DNA of 64,000 nt, taken from Bemisia tabaci. Lineage: Eukaryota; Arthropoda; Insecta; Hemiptera; Aleyrodidae. Of the stretch, positions 22,810 through 34,053 are shown in pieces. The notes beneath the pieces were generated by a model, which searched no databases, had not been told where the DNA came from, and worked only from the letters and a program-made list of their open reading frames with translations. The stretch spans positions 12,481,480 to 12,545,479 of the forward strand of contig NC_092802.1 of NCBI RefSeq assembly GCF_918797505.1. The letters are read 5' to 3'. Each line of letters begins with the position of its first letter. Position 1 is the first letter of the stretch. Position numbers and translations under genes: made by a program.

Positions 22810-23059
22810 CTGCCGTGCTTGGGAAGAACGCCGTATGAGCCACCAGGCGTTGCCAAATTTCATCCAGAAAAACGAATTTTCAGGGAAATTCGCGAATACT
22901 TCTCCTCCGATTTTTGGAGGATTCCGTTCGAAATTTAATCTAAAAAATCTGAAAATTTCAATGAAAACGTTCATAACTTTCTTCAAAATTGGATTTTTTT
23001 TGCGAAGAAATTTGGCAGCATTCTAATGCTCTTACGGCGTTTTTCCGGCCGCATGGCAG
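22810..23059. mobile_element. TGCCGTGC element, full copy
   Basis: CTGCCGTGCTTGGG to GCATGGCAG with both GTTGCCAAATTTC arms. AAT lies on both sides. Confidence 0.8.
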
Positions 23060-23565
23060 AATGGAGATGGTGCATGTGTGAGGAATTTGTTATTTGACTG
23101 TTGATTCTTATGTACAAGTTCGCGAGAAACACGATGGTGCCTCTGGTTTTCTCTGAAATCAACTACCAAGCTCGAAAAAAGCTCTCAAGTTGAGACCAAA
23201 ATGGAGGGGATATCCCACGCTATCAAGAGTCCACGTCTACATCAAGACAAACTTTCCAAGCAAAGATAGGGAGCAAATACATTGACAGGGTTGCCGTGTT
23301 TTCAGTTTTAGAGTCCTCAAATAAAGTGGCAGCCCTGTCAATGTATTTGCTCCCTATCTTAGCACGGAGAGTTCGTCTTGATGTGGAGATGGACTCTCAG
23401 GATCGCGTGGGATATCCCCTCCATTTTGGCCTCAACTTGAGAGCTTTTTTCGAGCTTGGGAGTTGATTTCAGAGGAAACCAGTGGCACCATCGTGTTTCT
23501 CGCCAACTTTGACATAAGAATCAACAGTCAAAACGCAAATTTCTCTTACATGCAACATCTCAACT
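23060..23565. mobile_element. ~500-bp foldback element (TTTGACTGTTGATTC arms)
   Basis: Long arms pair over TTTGACTGTTGATTCTTATG, AGAAACACGATGGTGCC, AAAGCTCTCAAGTTGAG, TGGAGGGGATATCCCACG and AGGGAGCAAATACATTGAC. The centre GACAGGGTTGCC..GGCAGCCCTGTC resembles the ends of the GGGTTGCC element. It starts right after the element 22810-23059. Confidence 0.75.
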
Positions 23566-23581
23566 GTCCTCCGTCGAACAG

Positions 23582-23818
23582 TGGATCCAGTCAATTAGAA
23601 AGGTTGGACATGACATTTTTGACTAAAACTGCAAATTTTGATGTTTATTCCGTCACATTTTACATTTCAAGGGGTGGTTTTAGAAGAAATTTTCTCAAGG
23701 AAACCAATGGAACCACTCTTAGAACCTCAAAGTTTTATATAAACGGAGTTAGAAGCGTTTACAGTTTCCAAATTTCGTCCGACCTCTTCTATTGACTCGA
23801 TCCATCGTGCATCGTGTC
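23582..23818. mobile_element. ~235-bp inverted-repeat element (GTGGATCCAGTCAAT ends), copy 1
   Basis: GTGGATCCAGTCAATTAG and TTGGACATGACATTTTTGAC on the left, TTTCGTCCGACCTCTTC and ATTGACTCGATCCA on the right. Confidence 0.65.
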
Positions 23819-23830
23819 ACCCTCCCGCCA

Positions 23831-24244
23831 CACTGAAAAAAAATTCTCGGCGTTTTTACCAAGGTACGTTGGTACCTTTACCATCTCACTTTTTATACCA
23901 ATTATTGGTAATTTTACCAAGGCAGACTGGTAAGCTTACCTAAGAACCGGTATTTTTACTGTTTTTTCAGGTAAGAATACCACTTTTATTGGTAATCAAT
24001 CCCCGGTAACTTTGCCATTTTATCTCGGTAATTCTACCACAGTCGATAAAAAATATTGGCGTTTTTACCAAGGTCCAGTAAAATTACCGAGAAAGTTCAA
24101 TAATTTTACCGAGATTTCTCGGTAAAATTACCAATTCCTTAAATTGTACTTTTACCAAGAAAAAACTGGGATCAAATAGAACCGTGAAATTCTTGGTAAT
24201 TTTACCCTTTTCTTAGTAAATACACTGAGATTTTTATCTCAGTG
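23831..24244 (+). mobile_element. CACTGA element rich in GGTAATTTTACC, copy 1, CA/CA TSD
   Basis: 414 bp from CACTGAAAAAAAATTCTCGG to TATCTCAGTG. It is built of repeated TTTACCAAGG and GGTAAAATTACC motifs. CA on both sides. A second copy of exactly the same length lies 387 bp to the right, inverted. Confidence 0.85.
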
Positions 24245-24246
24245 CA

Positions 24247-24629
24247 GTCAGCGCCACCGCGCAGCGACGTGACGTCCATCCGTCAAGGCGTCGCGACGCC
24301 TCGCTGCCAGACGACGCCGATCCCTCCGCGAAGCAGAGTTTTATCCCTTCGATCTGACGCCCGGGCCGTTTTATGAGCTTTACGAGCACGATGCTCCGCC
24401 CCTCCTCGCCCGCTCGCCCGTCGGGCACGGGCAACTTGGACGTCGCGTCGTCGGCCAGACGTTGAATAACGATCGCAGCGTCGTTGACTCGTTCGTACGC
24501 CGTCGTGTCATTCCAATGACATTCGTTTTTTCCGCGCTCGGAGCTCGGCCCCAGTGTGGCGAAGCGACTCGAAGCGCGGAGCTCGAAGAAAGCATGGGGT
24601 TCCCAGGGTCCACGCTCCCCAGACAGTGG
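24247..24629. other. GC-rich spacer between two inverted CACTGA elements
   Basis: About 380 bp, GC-rich, with no homology to other repeats here and no convincing gene. Several short ORFs cross it on both strands without recognisable domains. Confidence 0.4.
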
Positions 24630-24631
24630 CG

Positions 24632-25045
24632 TACTGAAGAAAAAAAAATCGGTGTATTTGCTAAGAAAAGGGTAAAATTACCAAGAATTCAAGGTTCTAT
24701 TTGATCCCAGTTTTTTCTTGGTAAAATTACCATTCATTGTATTGGTAATTTTACCGAGAAATCTCGGTACAATTATTGAAATTTCTAGGTAATTTTACTG
24801 GGCCTTGGTAAAAACGCCAATATTTTTTATCGACCATGGTAGAATTACCGAGATAAAATGGCAAAGTTACCGGGAATAGATTACCAATAAAAGTGGTATT
24901 CTTACCTGAAAAAAAACCAGTAAAAATACGGGTTTTTAGGTAAGCTTACCGGCCTGTCTAGGTAAAATTCCCAATAATTGGTAAAAAGTGAGATGGTAAA
25001 GGTACCAACGGACCTTGGTAAAAACGCCGAGAATTTAGTTCAGTG
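24632..25045 (-). mobile_element. CACTGA element rich in GGTAATTTTACC, copy 2, inverted, CG/CG TSD
   Basis: 414 bp, reverse complement of copy 1, from TACTGAAG to GAATTTAGTTCAGTG. CG on both sides (24630-24631, 25046-25047). Having its own duplication, it is an independent insertion rather than the other arm of one large element. Confidence 0.82.
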
Positions 25046-25141
25046 CGATATCCGAGAGTTGGCAACACTGTTATCCCTCCGTTTAAATATCACTATCTTA
25101 CCATATCGAAAAAATATATGCCGGTATTTGTGTGTGCGTTT

Positions 25142-25732
25142 CAGGGTTGCCATAGTCAGGGAATACCGGGAAAGGTCAGGGAAAACTGGGAAATGTCTTG
25201 GAAAATGACGAAAATGTCAGGGAGAAATTATCAAGGCACCCTTGTTTGCTTTTTAGAATGGGTTTGACGTTTCGAACGACAAATTTTGTCCGAAAACTAT
25301 CTCTAACTGGCATGTCTTCAATTGTCAGGAGATTCCATCGGAATGTGTCGGGGAAAGCGGGGAAATGTCCGGGAATTTTAAAAAGTCAGGGAAAAGTGGG
25401 AAATGTCAGGGAAAAATTATCAAGTCACCTTTATTTGCTTGTTATCCTGACAGGGATGCCACAGTCAGGGAACGCCGGGAAATGTCAGGGAGTTTTAAAA
25501 AGTCAAGGATAACCTGGAAATGTCAGGGAAAAATCGCCAAGTCACCCTCATTTGCTTTCTCCAGTGGGCTTGACGATTTGAACAACAAATTTCACCTGAA
25601 AAATATTTCTAACCACAGTGTTTTTTTTAACAATCTGGCATTTGTTCAATTATCTGGGAATTTCATCAAAATGTGCCAGGAAAATCAGGGAAATGTCAGG
25701 AAATTTTATTTACCAGACTTTGTGGCGACCCT
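25142..25732 (+). repeat. GGGTTGCCA..GTCAGGGAA repeat, two tandem copies
   Basis: One copy starts at 25142 (CAGGGTTGCCATAGTCAGGG), a second at 25451 (CAGGGATGCCACAGTCAGGG), and the array closes with GTGGCGACCCTC. Each holds several AAATGTCAGGGAA units and a shared AACAACAAATTT block. Confidence 0.6.
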
Positions 25733-25776
25733 CCATCGAGTGAAAATAACTGAAGAAATATTCGAAGGTTTTCACT

Positions 25777-26008
25777 CACTGGAAAAAAAACCCCACATTA
25801 GATCTAGAGTCCAGACTCTTAAAAACATCGACAAGAAAAAGCACTCTTGATTCAATCAGAATCTAGCTTAAATCAAGAACCAAACCTCTTAAGTTAAGCG
25901 GGTTTTGATTCAAGCAAAAATCCGATTGAATCAAGAGTATTTTTTCTTCTCAATGTTTTCAAGAGTCTGGACTCTAGATCCAATGTTTTTTTTTTTTTTT
26001 TTCCAATG
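25777..26008. mobile_element. CACTGG foldback element, CT/CT TSD
   Basis: Full palindrome from CACTGGAAAAAAAACCCC to a long T run and TTCCAATG. CT on both sides. Confidence 0.85.
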
Positions 26009-26083
26009 CTGCCACAGGAAATGAAAGTTTTTTGAAACTTTAATTTTGAAAACTGAATTTGTTTCGTTGGCTTTTATACAGGC

Positions 26084-26738
26084 CCGCCACATCCCATCTC
26101 GGGCCCTGGTACCAATTTTCGCCCCTAGCACGGGGGGGGGGGGGTCCGGGGGGCCTTCCCCGGGAAATTTTTGAAATTTTAAATCTATTTGGACGCATTA
26201 TGAAGCTCTTATGATGGAGATTTTCCATCAATTTCTGCAGAATAATTACGCCTTTTTGTTTACTTTCAGCACCAAAAACTTTCGAATTGTTGCATTCAAA
26301 ACATCTATAAATTTTATTTTTGAGGGGGCAGATGATAATTTTCAATTCTATGGGGAGCCGGGCCCCCCTGGACTCCCCTTTCGTACGTCTATGGCAAGGG
26401 AGTTAAGCCATTGAAGTCGAGGATGCCCAGAAAGGAGCCTCTTAGCATCCGACAACGGAAGATAATGAAACACAGTTACTAAAAATATCATTCTACATAT
26501 ACTCAAAATCTTGAAAATCTCTAAAAAAGTAAGAAAAATTTTATAGTGCCCTAGCGTGTTTTTGAAACTTTATTCACCTTTTGCGGAATTTTTAGGGTAA
26601 TTTTTTCACTTTTCCCTACGAGACAAGGGTTACACATGAATTCGTAGTGGTTTGTCACCTGCGTCACGGGCCCCTCCAGGGCCCGGGCCCCGGTACCAAG
26701 GACCCAGTATCCCCCCCCCCCCCTTGTGGCGGGCCTGC
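26084..26738. mobile_element. ~650-bp inverted-repeat element with poly(G)/poly(C) near its ends
   Basis: Left GGCCCGCCAC, GGGCCCTGGTACCAA then a G run; right GGGCCCCGGTACCAAGGACC, a C run, then GTGGCGGGCC. The interior is AT-rich. Confidence 0.6.
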
Positions 26739-27324
26739 TTTATATTTCTGCAGCAGAAAGCAAGATATCACTAAAGCTCATAATCGTACTTATACCTATT
26801 CATTTCTCTTGTTAAATACGACTTGGTTTCCTTCTACTCACTCAATCCAATTGATTTCTCGTGGGAAATGTCCGCCAAGCTCCCAGATCATCACATACCT
26901 TTCGGTGAAAGGTTTTCATTTCCCGGGAAGGTATGAAAACACTCTTCGAGGAAGTTCGGGAAATTCCCGGAAGCATTCCCGCTTCCGGGAAGAAGGGTTC
27001 CTGTTTTGATCCGGAGACGTGTTGCGACGGCGCTTTCGGAGAGATTTTCGTCTCCCTTCTCCCCCCCCCCCCCCCCAACCATCATAAAATGAGTTAAACG
27101 CGTCACTCAGCGAATGCATTTCATCGAATTCCTTCAGAGAGTTCAGACAACTCAGATCTTGAGGTCATAAACCATCATGAAGCTTACACAATTCGTTACG
27201 TCTTTCGGAATGTTTGATTGAATTATCCCCGAATTGCCGTTCGGAATTTCGTTTGTTCCCTGGCGCATCTTTCGGGGTCGTCCACGAAAAACGCAACACA
27301 GCAGCGGAGGACGGAGGACAACGC

Positions 27325-27600
27325 CGTCGTGCTAAGGGAAAACACCGTACACTGGAAAAAAAACAAAAAAAAAAACACATTGGATCTAGAGTCCAGACTC
27401 TTGAAAACATTGACAAGAAAAAATACTCTTGATTCAATCAGATTTTTGCTTGAATCGAAAGGAAATCCGCTCAAATTAAGAGGCTTGGTTCTTGATTTAA
27501 GCAAAAATCCGATTGAATCAAGAGTATTTTTGCTCGTCGATGTTTTTAAGAGTCTAGACTCTAGATCCAAAGTGTTTTTTTCCAGTGTTCCTCCGCACGG
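27325..27600. mobile_element. Remnant ends of a TGCCGTGC element around a CACTGG insertion
   Basis: About 25 bp of the left end and 13 bp of the right end remain on either side of 27350-27587. The host body must have been lost at or after insertion. Confidence 0.6.
27350..27587. mobile_element. CACTGG foldback element inserted in a TGCCGTGC element
   Basis: Full palindrome. Left neighbour is CGTGCTAAGGGAAAACACCG and right neighbour is TTCCTCCGCACGG, the two outer ends of the TGCCGTGC family. The interior of that host element is gone. Flanking pairs TA and TT differ. Confidence 0.85.
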
Positions 27601-28582
27601 CGAGAGACCCTTCACGGCTGTCGCCAGCGTGACGTCAGCAAAGTGTGAAAGGTAAATGTGGTGCCTATCCCCCTCTCGATCGAAAAAGCCGCGAATAATT
27701 AGAGCGGTACACGGGAGGGGGGTGAGGAGGGGGGCCGGGGGTGTTACCAGAGAACTTTCTCCGATCTTGCCTGAAATCCCTCGTGACTCAGACGTTTCGC
27801 TCGTGCGAAAAGACTTAGGATCCGATCGTAAAGTCCGCATACGTCGTAGAACAACATTCGGACATCATGGTCGTGCGTGCTGCCGCGTCGCACAGTGTAG
27901 CGAGCCAATACGAGAGGCCGGACATTATGTGAAAACTTTGAAAGCTTTTTCATTTTTTATTCTTCTTCAAGAAAATTTTAGAAATTTTCGAGCAACTGAA
28001 ATGCACTTTTAGTCAATTTCGGCATGAATAATTACAAAGTTTAAGCGTCCTTCTTTCTTCTGTTCTCCTTTCCTTTCTTCTTTCTTTCTTCCCTTTTCCC
28101 CCGCCTTTTTCTGGGCGGACGGGGGGGGGGTGGGGGGTAGGCGCACACCCCTTGAAATCTGAATAACATGTTCGGCCCTTGAGCCCTTTTCATCCACTTT
28201 TCGGGACGAGTTCCCGCCGCAAAATTTCTTGGAAAAATTTGACAACGCGGCGTGTCGGGCATAATACCTGCCATGTGTGAAATGGCTCCGCGCCGATACA
28301 TTGCGCAAGGATCCCAGCAATTTCATTTGTTATTCGTTATTCGGAGTTGCGTCACGCAAAAATTATAATAGATTTAATGCGCAATTTATCCTCTCTCTCG
28401 CTCCGCCATCTTCGCGGCGAGGTGCTATCTCTCTCCCCTGGCCCTTGTACCCCCCCTCCCCCTCCCCCGTGGCGGTAAGTCTCTGTTTACTTTCCCGTAA
28501 AGGACCTGGAAAGACGCGGGTATTCAGCGAGGATTTCGCGGAAAATCCGCCGTGAATTCGGAAGAGAAGCGGAGATTAATTC

Positions 28583-28746
28583 CAGTCGCGTGGCGTGAAT
28601 TGCGATCTATCGATTGTTCTGCCATTTAAACCTATGGTAAAGAATCGATTATTAAGGTGTTCGCTGCGAACACCCTGTTTATCGATCTTTTTCCATAGGT
28701 TTAAATGGCATAACAATCGATAGATCGCTAAGCACGCCACGCCACT
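28583..28746. mobile_element. GTGGCGTGGC palindromic element, 164 bp
   Basis: CAGTCGCGTGGCG to CACGCCACGCCACT. Flanking octamers ATTAATTC and GATAATTC agree at six of eight positions. Confidence 0.85.
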
Positions 28747-28870
28747 GATAATTCATTCCAGAGTAATGACGTAATAAATAAATACAATGAGCCCTCTAAC
28801 TGCATGATCTTAGCGTAGGTCAGCACGGATAAAAGTTAGGGGTTAGTATATTCCAGAGCATACTTGAATT

Positions 28871-29033
28871 CAGAGGTGGATCCAGCAATTTGGCAACACC
28901 GGGTTTTCTCCGTTTAAACCTATGTTAAGTAATCGATTCTTGTTGGAGCACGTGGCCCCTCCAAGAATCGATACATTTGCATGGGTTTAAATGGAGGAAA
29001 CCCGGTGTTGCCAAATCGCTGGATCCGCCGATG
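28871..29033. mobile_element. GGCGGATCCAG palindromic element, 163 bp, 8-9-bp TSD
   Basis: CAGAGGTGGATCCAGCAATT to GCTGGATCCGCCGATG. ACTTGAATT at 28862-28870 and 29034-29042. Confidence 0.92.
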
Positions 29034-29074
29034 ACTTGAATTGATAAGAAAGACGCCCCCGAGCGCTGCGCGGC

Positions 29075-29130
29075 CCAGTAGTGCTTTGCTAAGGAAGAAC
29101 GCTGTATAGGTCTTTGGTTGAAACGGAAAA
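29075..29130 (+). mobile_element. TGCCGTGC element, left-end fragment
   Basis: TGCTTTGCTAAGGAAGAACG followed by CTGTATAGG matches the first 35 bp of the family. Confidence 0.5.
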
Positions 29131-30635
29131 TTATTTAATACTTTTTTTATGATAAAATATAGCGAGATACCATCATTCAGTGGTGGCACATTGGGCAAAA
29201 TTTCGACCGAAATTCCACCCTCTACCTTCCCCCGAAAGAAAATAAAAACCTAAAATTAATAACAAGGAAAAATGTGTAGAGACGTGAGAGCGTCACACTA
29301 ATATACTTGACCCAGTTTCAGTTCGACTGGAAGTTTTTAAAATCTGGTAATTATCCAAAAATGTTTGATCATCACATATAAGAAACGTCTACAATTACTT
29401 GTTCCGTATTGTGTGGAAAACATCGTGATAAACCTAATTATAAGTTTCCTCAAACCACTTGCCCATGACATGTATTTTACTCTTAAAAAAAGGTGAACAA
29501 TCCTCAGCAGGAACCACCGTCAAGAGCTGTTCAAAGACGCGAGTCTAAACGTAATTGACGGTGCTTATCGGCAATATTAAATCGCCATTCGAAATATATA
29601 AAAATCAAATGAGGTTATCCACTAATCCTCTGATAAAAATTTTCGTCGTTTTTTGAGCGTCTGGTTGTTCGGCAGAAGTGCTTAAAGCGTATTACATAAA
29701 CTGACTTAATGTGAACCGTTCATCAAAATGCACGTAATGTATCCGACCAATTAGAGTTTCTAACGGACCAAATATATTTTTCTTGCACCAAAATGTTGCG
29801 CAACTTGCACTCATGTTTTACGGTCGTATGACGTCCCGGTTCCTTCATTATTTTTATTTATCCCCCCCCCCCCCTTGTTTTGTAATAAACATTTGAGTTA
29901 TTTTTTATAGCTTGTCAATTCTAATTGGGAAGTGGACTGAGAAAGTAATTGCAAGAAATAGTAGGGTTGACTATCTCTCTGGGCTTAAAAATTAATTCCT
30001 TCACGAAGAGCAATGCACTGTTCATTGCAATCAGCTTTCTCCCAAAGGTAAAAATTGAAAAGCAACATTTTTTGCGGTGTTGTCTCCAAGGAACGCTAAC
30101 AATGGAAATGTTGATACATTTCTTTAGAATTTATTTCCGAACTTTTTCATTATTTATTTATAACAACCTAGCCGTTCAGAAGGAGGTCTACTATTGATAA
30201 GATTCCTATTTAAGATTCAGACATTATTCAGCGACTATCGAACTCGGAGAACAGCCATATTTTGAAATTTGACTATGATGACGTCAGCTTTACCTTCATC
30301 GAAACTAAAGTGGCCGTTAGGAGAGGGGTATAAATTTGTGGGCATCATTCGGTTATCCGATCCATCGGAAATATTGACAGTAGCCGATAACATTAGCCTG
30401 CAAATTAAGAATAGCTTTGTCTGTTCTTTGAATGATTAATAGTTCTGTTTTTCTCTTCGACCCGCGGTGTAGGTCAGTGACCTTCCGTGTCTCGGAACGA
30501 CCACGACAGACTACCTCTAGCGTTATCACTCGTGCAAAAATCGCGGATGAAGGAGGAGAAAAACTGCAATCTACACACGAGATCAAGGAAGCAAGTTCAG
30601 ATGGTCACTATTTTGTCGACGAATGGTGACAAAAC
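29131..30635. other. No feature recognised
   Basis: Apparently single-copy within the window. A C run lies at 29863-29874. The ORFs near 30432-30629 lack domains. Confidence 0.4.
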
Positions 30636-30645
30636 AACATTAGTT

Positions 30646-30912
30646 CAGCCGACATCGGTTGGTCCAGTGGTTAGCGCAACTGATCACAGACCTAGATGTC
30701 CCGGGTTCGAATCCCGGCCTCGGTGGCAAGATTTGATGGTCTCAGATCTTGTCACCGTGGAGTGGCATGGATGTTTCTCTTCGTTTCTTCCTTCGTTTCT
30801 TCCTTTGTACTTCCGTTTCTACTGTTGTTGTTGTAATCTTCCCATCATTTAGCGGTGGCTGGTTGTCTACACGACTAAGGCCAATTAACTATGCCTAAAG
30901 TGCGCAAGCTCT

Positions 30913-30965
<53 letters not shown>

Positions 30966-30966
30966 A
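30646..30966 (+). mobile_element. tRNA-derived SINE with poly(A) tail and 10-bp TSD
   Basis: The head resembles a tRNA gene: A-box-like TGGTCCAGTGGTTAGCG near 30660 and B box GGTTCGAATCC at 30704-30714. A tRNA-unrelated body of about 200 bp and an A run of about 50 (30914-30964) follow. The direct repeat AACATTAGTT at 30636-30645 and 30967-30976 is a clean target-site duplication, as expected from LINE-driven retrotransposition. Confidence 0.88.
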
Positions 30967-31123
30967 AACATTAGTTTGAACTATTAGTTCCGATATTCCG
31001 AGGCGTACTGTATACTGCAAATATAATAATACCGTGTACTAAATGTATATTCTCTTATAGCAATACAAAGAAAAATTTAGGAAGGGAAATTTTGGAATAC
31101 CGTGCCGCAATCGAGATATTTTC

Positions 31124-31393
31124 CAGGGTTGCCGCAGCCAGGGAATACTGGGAAAACCGGGAAATGTCATGGAAAATAACGAAAATGCCAGGAAAAATTG
31201 TTGGGTCACCTTTATTTGCTGTCCGGAACGGGATTGACTTTTCGAACAACACATTTTGTCCGAAAACTATTCCTAGTAATTTCTTATTGACCATCCGGCA
31301 TATCTTCAATCGTCGGGGTTTTCACCGAAGTTTGTCAGGGAAATCAGGGAAATGTCAGGGAATTTCATTTTCTAAATTCTGTGGCAGCCCTGT
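31124..31393 (+). mobile_element. GGGTTGCC element, single full copy
   Basis: Ends CAGGGTTGCCGC and GGCAGCCCTG are imperfect inverted repeats. The interior carries CGGGAAATGTCATGG, CGAACAACACATTTTGTCC and CAGGGAAATGTCAGGG, colinear with the copies at 25.1-25.7 kb. Confidence 0.65.
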
Positions 31394-31401
31394 AAAATAA
31401 T

Positions 31402-31919
31402 ACATCGACGGTGTAAGTCCGTAACCACGAATCTCGGTTTGCGGCGTGACAGACTTCCTGTTATACTTCATTTGTTAAATGGAAAACTACTCAATGGCAA
31501 TTTCTAAAACCGCCGTGATTTTCCCTCCCTGAGCGAAGGAAATTCTGAGAATACTTCAAGGAATGATGTCGTTTTATTCTCCTTCAAAAAAATAAAACAA
31601 GAGCGGAGATTTTCAAACACCGCAAACGAGATATGTAGCATGCGGACTGCTCTGTCGATATATCGACGGTGAAACTACCAAACCACGTATCTCGGTTTGC
31701 GACGTCGCAGACTTCCTGTCATACTTTATTTTTTAAATGAAAAACTACTTAACATCCAGTCTTGAAAATTCCTGTGATTTTTCCTCTTCGTGCGGGAAGA
31801 ATTCTGTGAAAATTTCTAGGAATGATATCGATTTGGTCTACTTCAAAAAAATAAAATGTGAGCGTAGATTTTTAAACACCGCAAACGAGATACGTCGTTT
31901 GGTAATTTCACCGTCGACA
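31402..31919 (+). mobile_element. Two tandem inverted-repeat elements (ATCGACGGTG ends)
   Basis: Unit 1 about 31402-31655, unit 2 about 31664-31919. Each begins with ATCGACGGTG, then CGAATCTCGGTTTGCG-like text, and ends CACCGCAAACGAGATA plus its closing arm. Body sequence CTTCAAAAAAATAAAA is shared. A partial relative lies at 57780-57850. Confidence 0.72.
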
Positions 31920-31943
31920 TGCTCTTACGGCAATACAAAAATA

Positions 31944-32206
31944 ATTGAATCAGTGAGAACGAAAACACACCAGCTCCGAAAAATGAAAGTAATCAAGATA
32001 CACACAAAACTGCACAGTAGATGAATAAATTATTCTAAGAAAAAGATTTTTGGTGTCGAAATACAAGCACTTGAGGATATTTTAAAGGTCCAAGTTGGAA
32101 CAGATGCGCTAACTTCAATGACCTTTAGAAAGATTGACCTACTTTATTGAAAATCGAGCTTTTTCGAGTTACCGAGTTGGTGTGTTTTCGTTCTCACTGA
32201 TTCAAT
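31944..32206. mobile_element. Inverted-repeat element flanked by TA (mariner-like)
   Basis: ATTGAATCAGTGAGAACGAA..ACACACCA is repeated exactly as an inverted 29-bp end. TA precedes and follows (31942-31943, 32207-32208), the Tc1/mariner target signature. The interior is non-coding. Confidence 0.75.
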
Positions 32207-33381
32207 TAAGAACAGAAATTTTGAAAAACCACACCACGATCGAGATATTTCCACCGAAGAACGTTACGGCAATCCCAGGTGAATCTCTCCTTCGTGCTAC
32301 CTAGGGTTCATTCAACTACTGTATGAGGCTCTTTATTGAGCCAACTGGCAACAAGGCAACCTGGAACTTGATTGTAGACCTTTGAGAACTTTTTTTGCGT
32401 GGGAGCGAAAGAACATGCGTTTGATTAGCTACGTAGTTCGTGAACTTTCGCCCCGAGCGAGCGAGCGGTGAGGTTCTTCCGTTCGCCTTGAGGAGGAGTC
32501 GTTACTTATTCACAAATTCGTGTTCCGAGTCGGTGCGAATTTGGGGTGATCTAAACTTCTGATTCAAATTGCTCGCGCCCCACATTACCTTTTTTCCCTT
32601 AGGGGCCGTCCCTAAATTACGTAACGCACTTTTTCGGCATTTTTGGCCCCTCCCAACGGCTAAAAATGCCGTAATTATTAACCCTTTATTGCATAGCGTT
32701 GCACGAAAGCAACAAATGGTTTTCAGCTTTTCTTCTATGCTGGAGTATTAAATTGAATCGAAGCAAAACATGTTTTTTTGGGAGCATCATAAGTCTGATC
32801 TCCTAACTTTAAAAGAAGCTACAAAGATCGATTCCAACTGACTCTATTGTCGAAAAAATACTGTACAATGTAGATTTTCTGTCCAAAATCAACGATCAGC
32901 TTATGCAACGAAGGGTTAAAAGCAGAAAATTAAGTGAAGTAGAAAAAATTGCTAAATGTAGTATTATCAAATCTACTTCGATAAGACCTCGATAACCTAA
33001 GTTTTGGCCCCTCCCACCTTTTTAACGCTTTTGTGTCGTTGGCTCCTATCCTGTAACACATTAAACGGGGTGTCTAGCATCAGGATTTCCCCGATTTTAT
33101 CAGGATTTGCGGTCACTCAGGATGTAATCCCTATTTCATCAGGATTTTAGGTCAATCAGGATTTGAGAAAAGTCGGCCGTCCGATCGGATTTTTTTATCG
33201 AGCTATTTTTGCGAAGTTACATTCGCCTCGCGTGAGGTGATGACGTCGTTGTTCCGCAGCCAGCCCACCGCGAGGAGTGTTATCGTGACTCAAAACCTTT
33301 TTATTTTCAAAAATCTTAATTTTTTTTAAAATCAGCTTTTGTATTTTTTTCATTATTTTCGTGGCTGAATGGCCAATCGAG

Positions 33382-34016
33382 CACGGAAAAAAATCAGGGT
33401 AGGGTTCGGCACTACCTATGGGTAGTTTTAAGGTCGGTAGTCCTGAGGAACAGAACATGTATTCGTCAACGCTACCTCTCGCTGTTCGTAGCGCCTACCC
33501 GCCGCTTGACTGCAACACACACGGCAAGCTTGTCTCCACAAGTAGAATTTCTCTTGCGGAAGGCTAGAATGTCCGGGATGCGTATGCGCCGTGGACTGCT
33601 CGACTACGTCATCGTATTCGCCTCGGACGAGGAAAGGAAACATGGCTGCCCCGCGTCGCGTTGCCCAGTCCGGCACTTTACTTAAAGTAATAGTTTAATA
33701 CTATGAGAAAAGAATCAACACCCAAAAACTCAGATTTTTCCTTGACATAAGCAAGCTGGCCAGGTTGGCCTAGTGGTTAGCGCGTCTGACTCTAGACCCA
33801 TAGATCCCGGGTTCGAATTCGGTGGTGGCGACAAATTTTCACCGAACTGACGAGTGGATCTGCAGAAACAGATTCTACTCGACCATAATCCCTGAAAATT
33901 TGAAAGCCGGAGCTATGGAGCATGAATGTTCTAAAAGTCCCCCTGATGCCCGTTGACAATCAAATAATTTCTTTGTAAAAACTCGTGTCTATAGCTAGCT
34001 ATGGCTTCCTGAGCAA

Positions 34017-34053
<37 letters not shown>

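Larger units (their letters stand above)
26739..28582. other. Non-coding apart from the 27325-27600 elements
   Basis: C runs at 27059-27076 and G runs near 28122-28136; the ORFs crossing them are low-complexity. Nothing else recognised. Confidence 0.4.

Noticed and set aside
25142..25732. CRISPR-like or protein-coding repeat array
   Set aside because: The repeated AAATGTCAGGGAA units vary in spacing and lack uniform spacers; the same repeats occur in other dispersed copies with paired ends.
27223..27840. 205-codon open frame on the minus strand
   Set aside because: It runs through a CACTGG palindrome and simple sequence. The same peptide (LESRLLKT..) appears at every copy of that element, on both strands.
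30650..30725. Functional tRNA gene
   Set aside because: A and B boxes are present but the arms do not fold into a cloverleaf I can support, and a body with poly(A) tail and target duplication follows, so it is a SINE.
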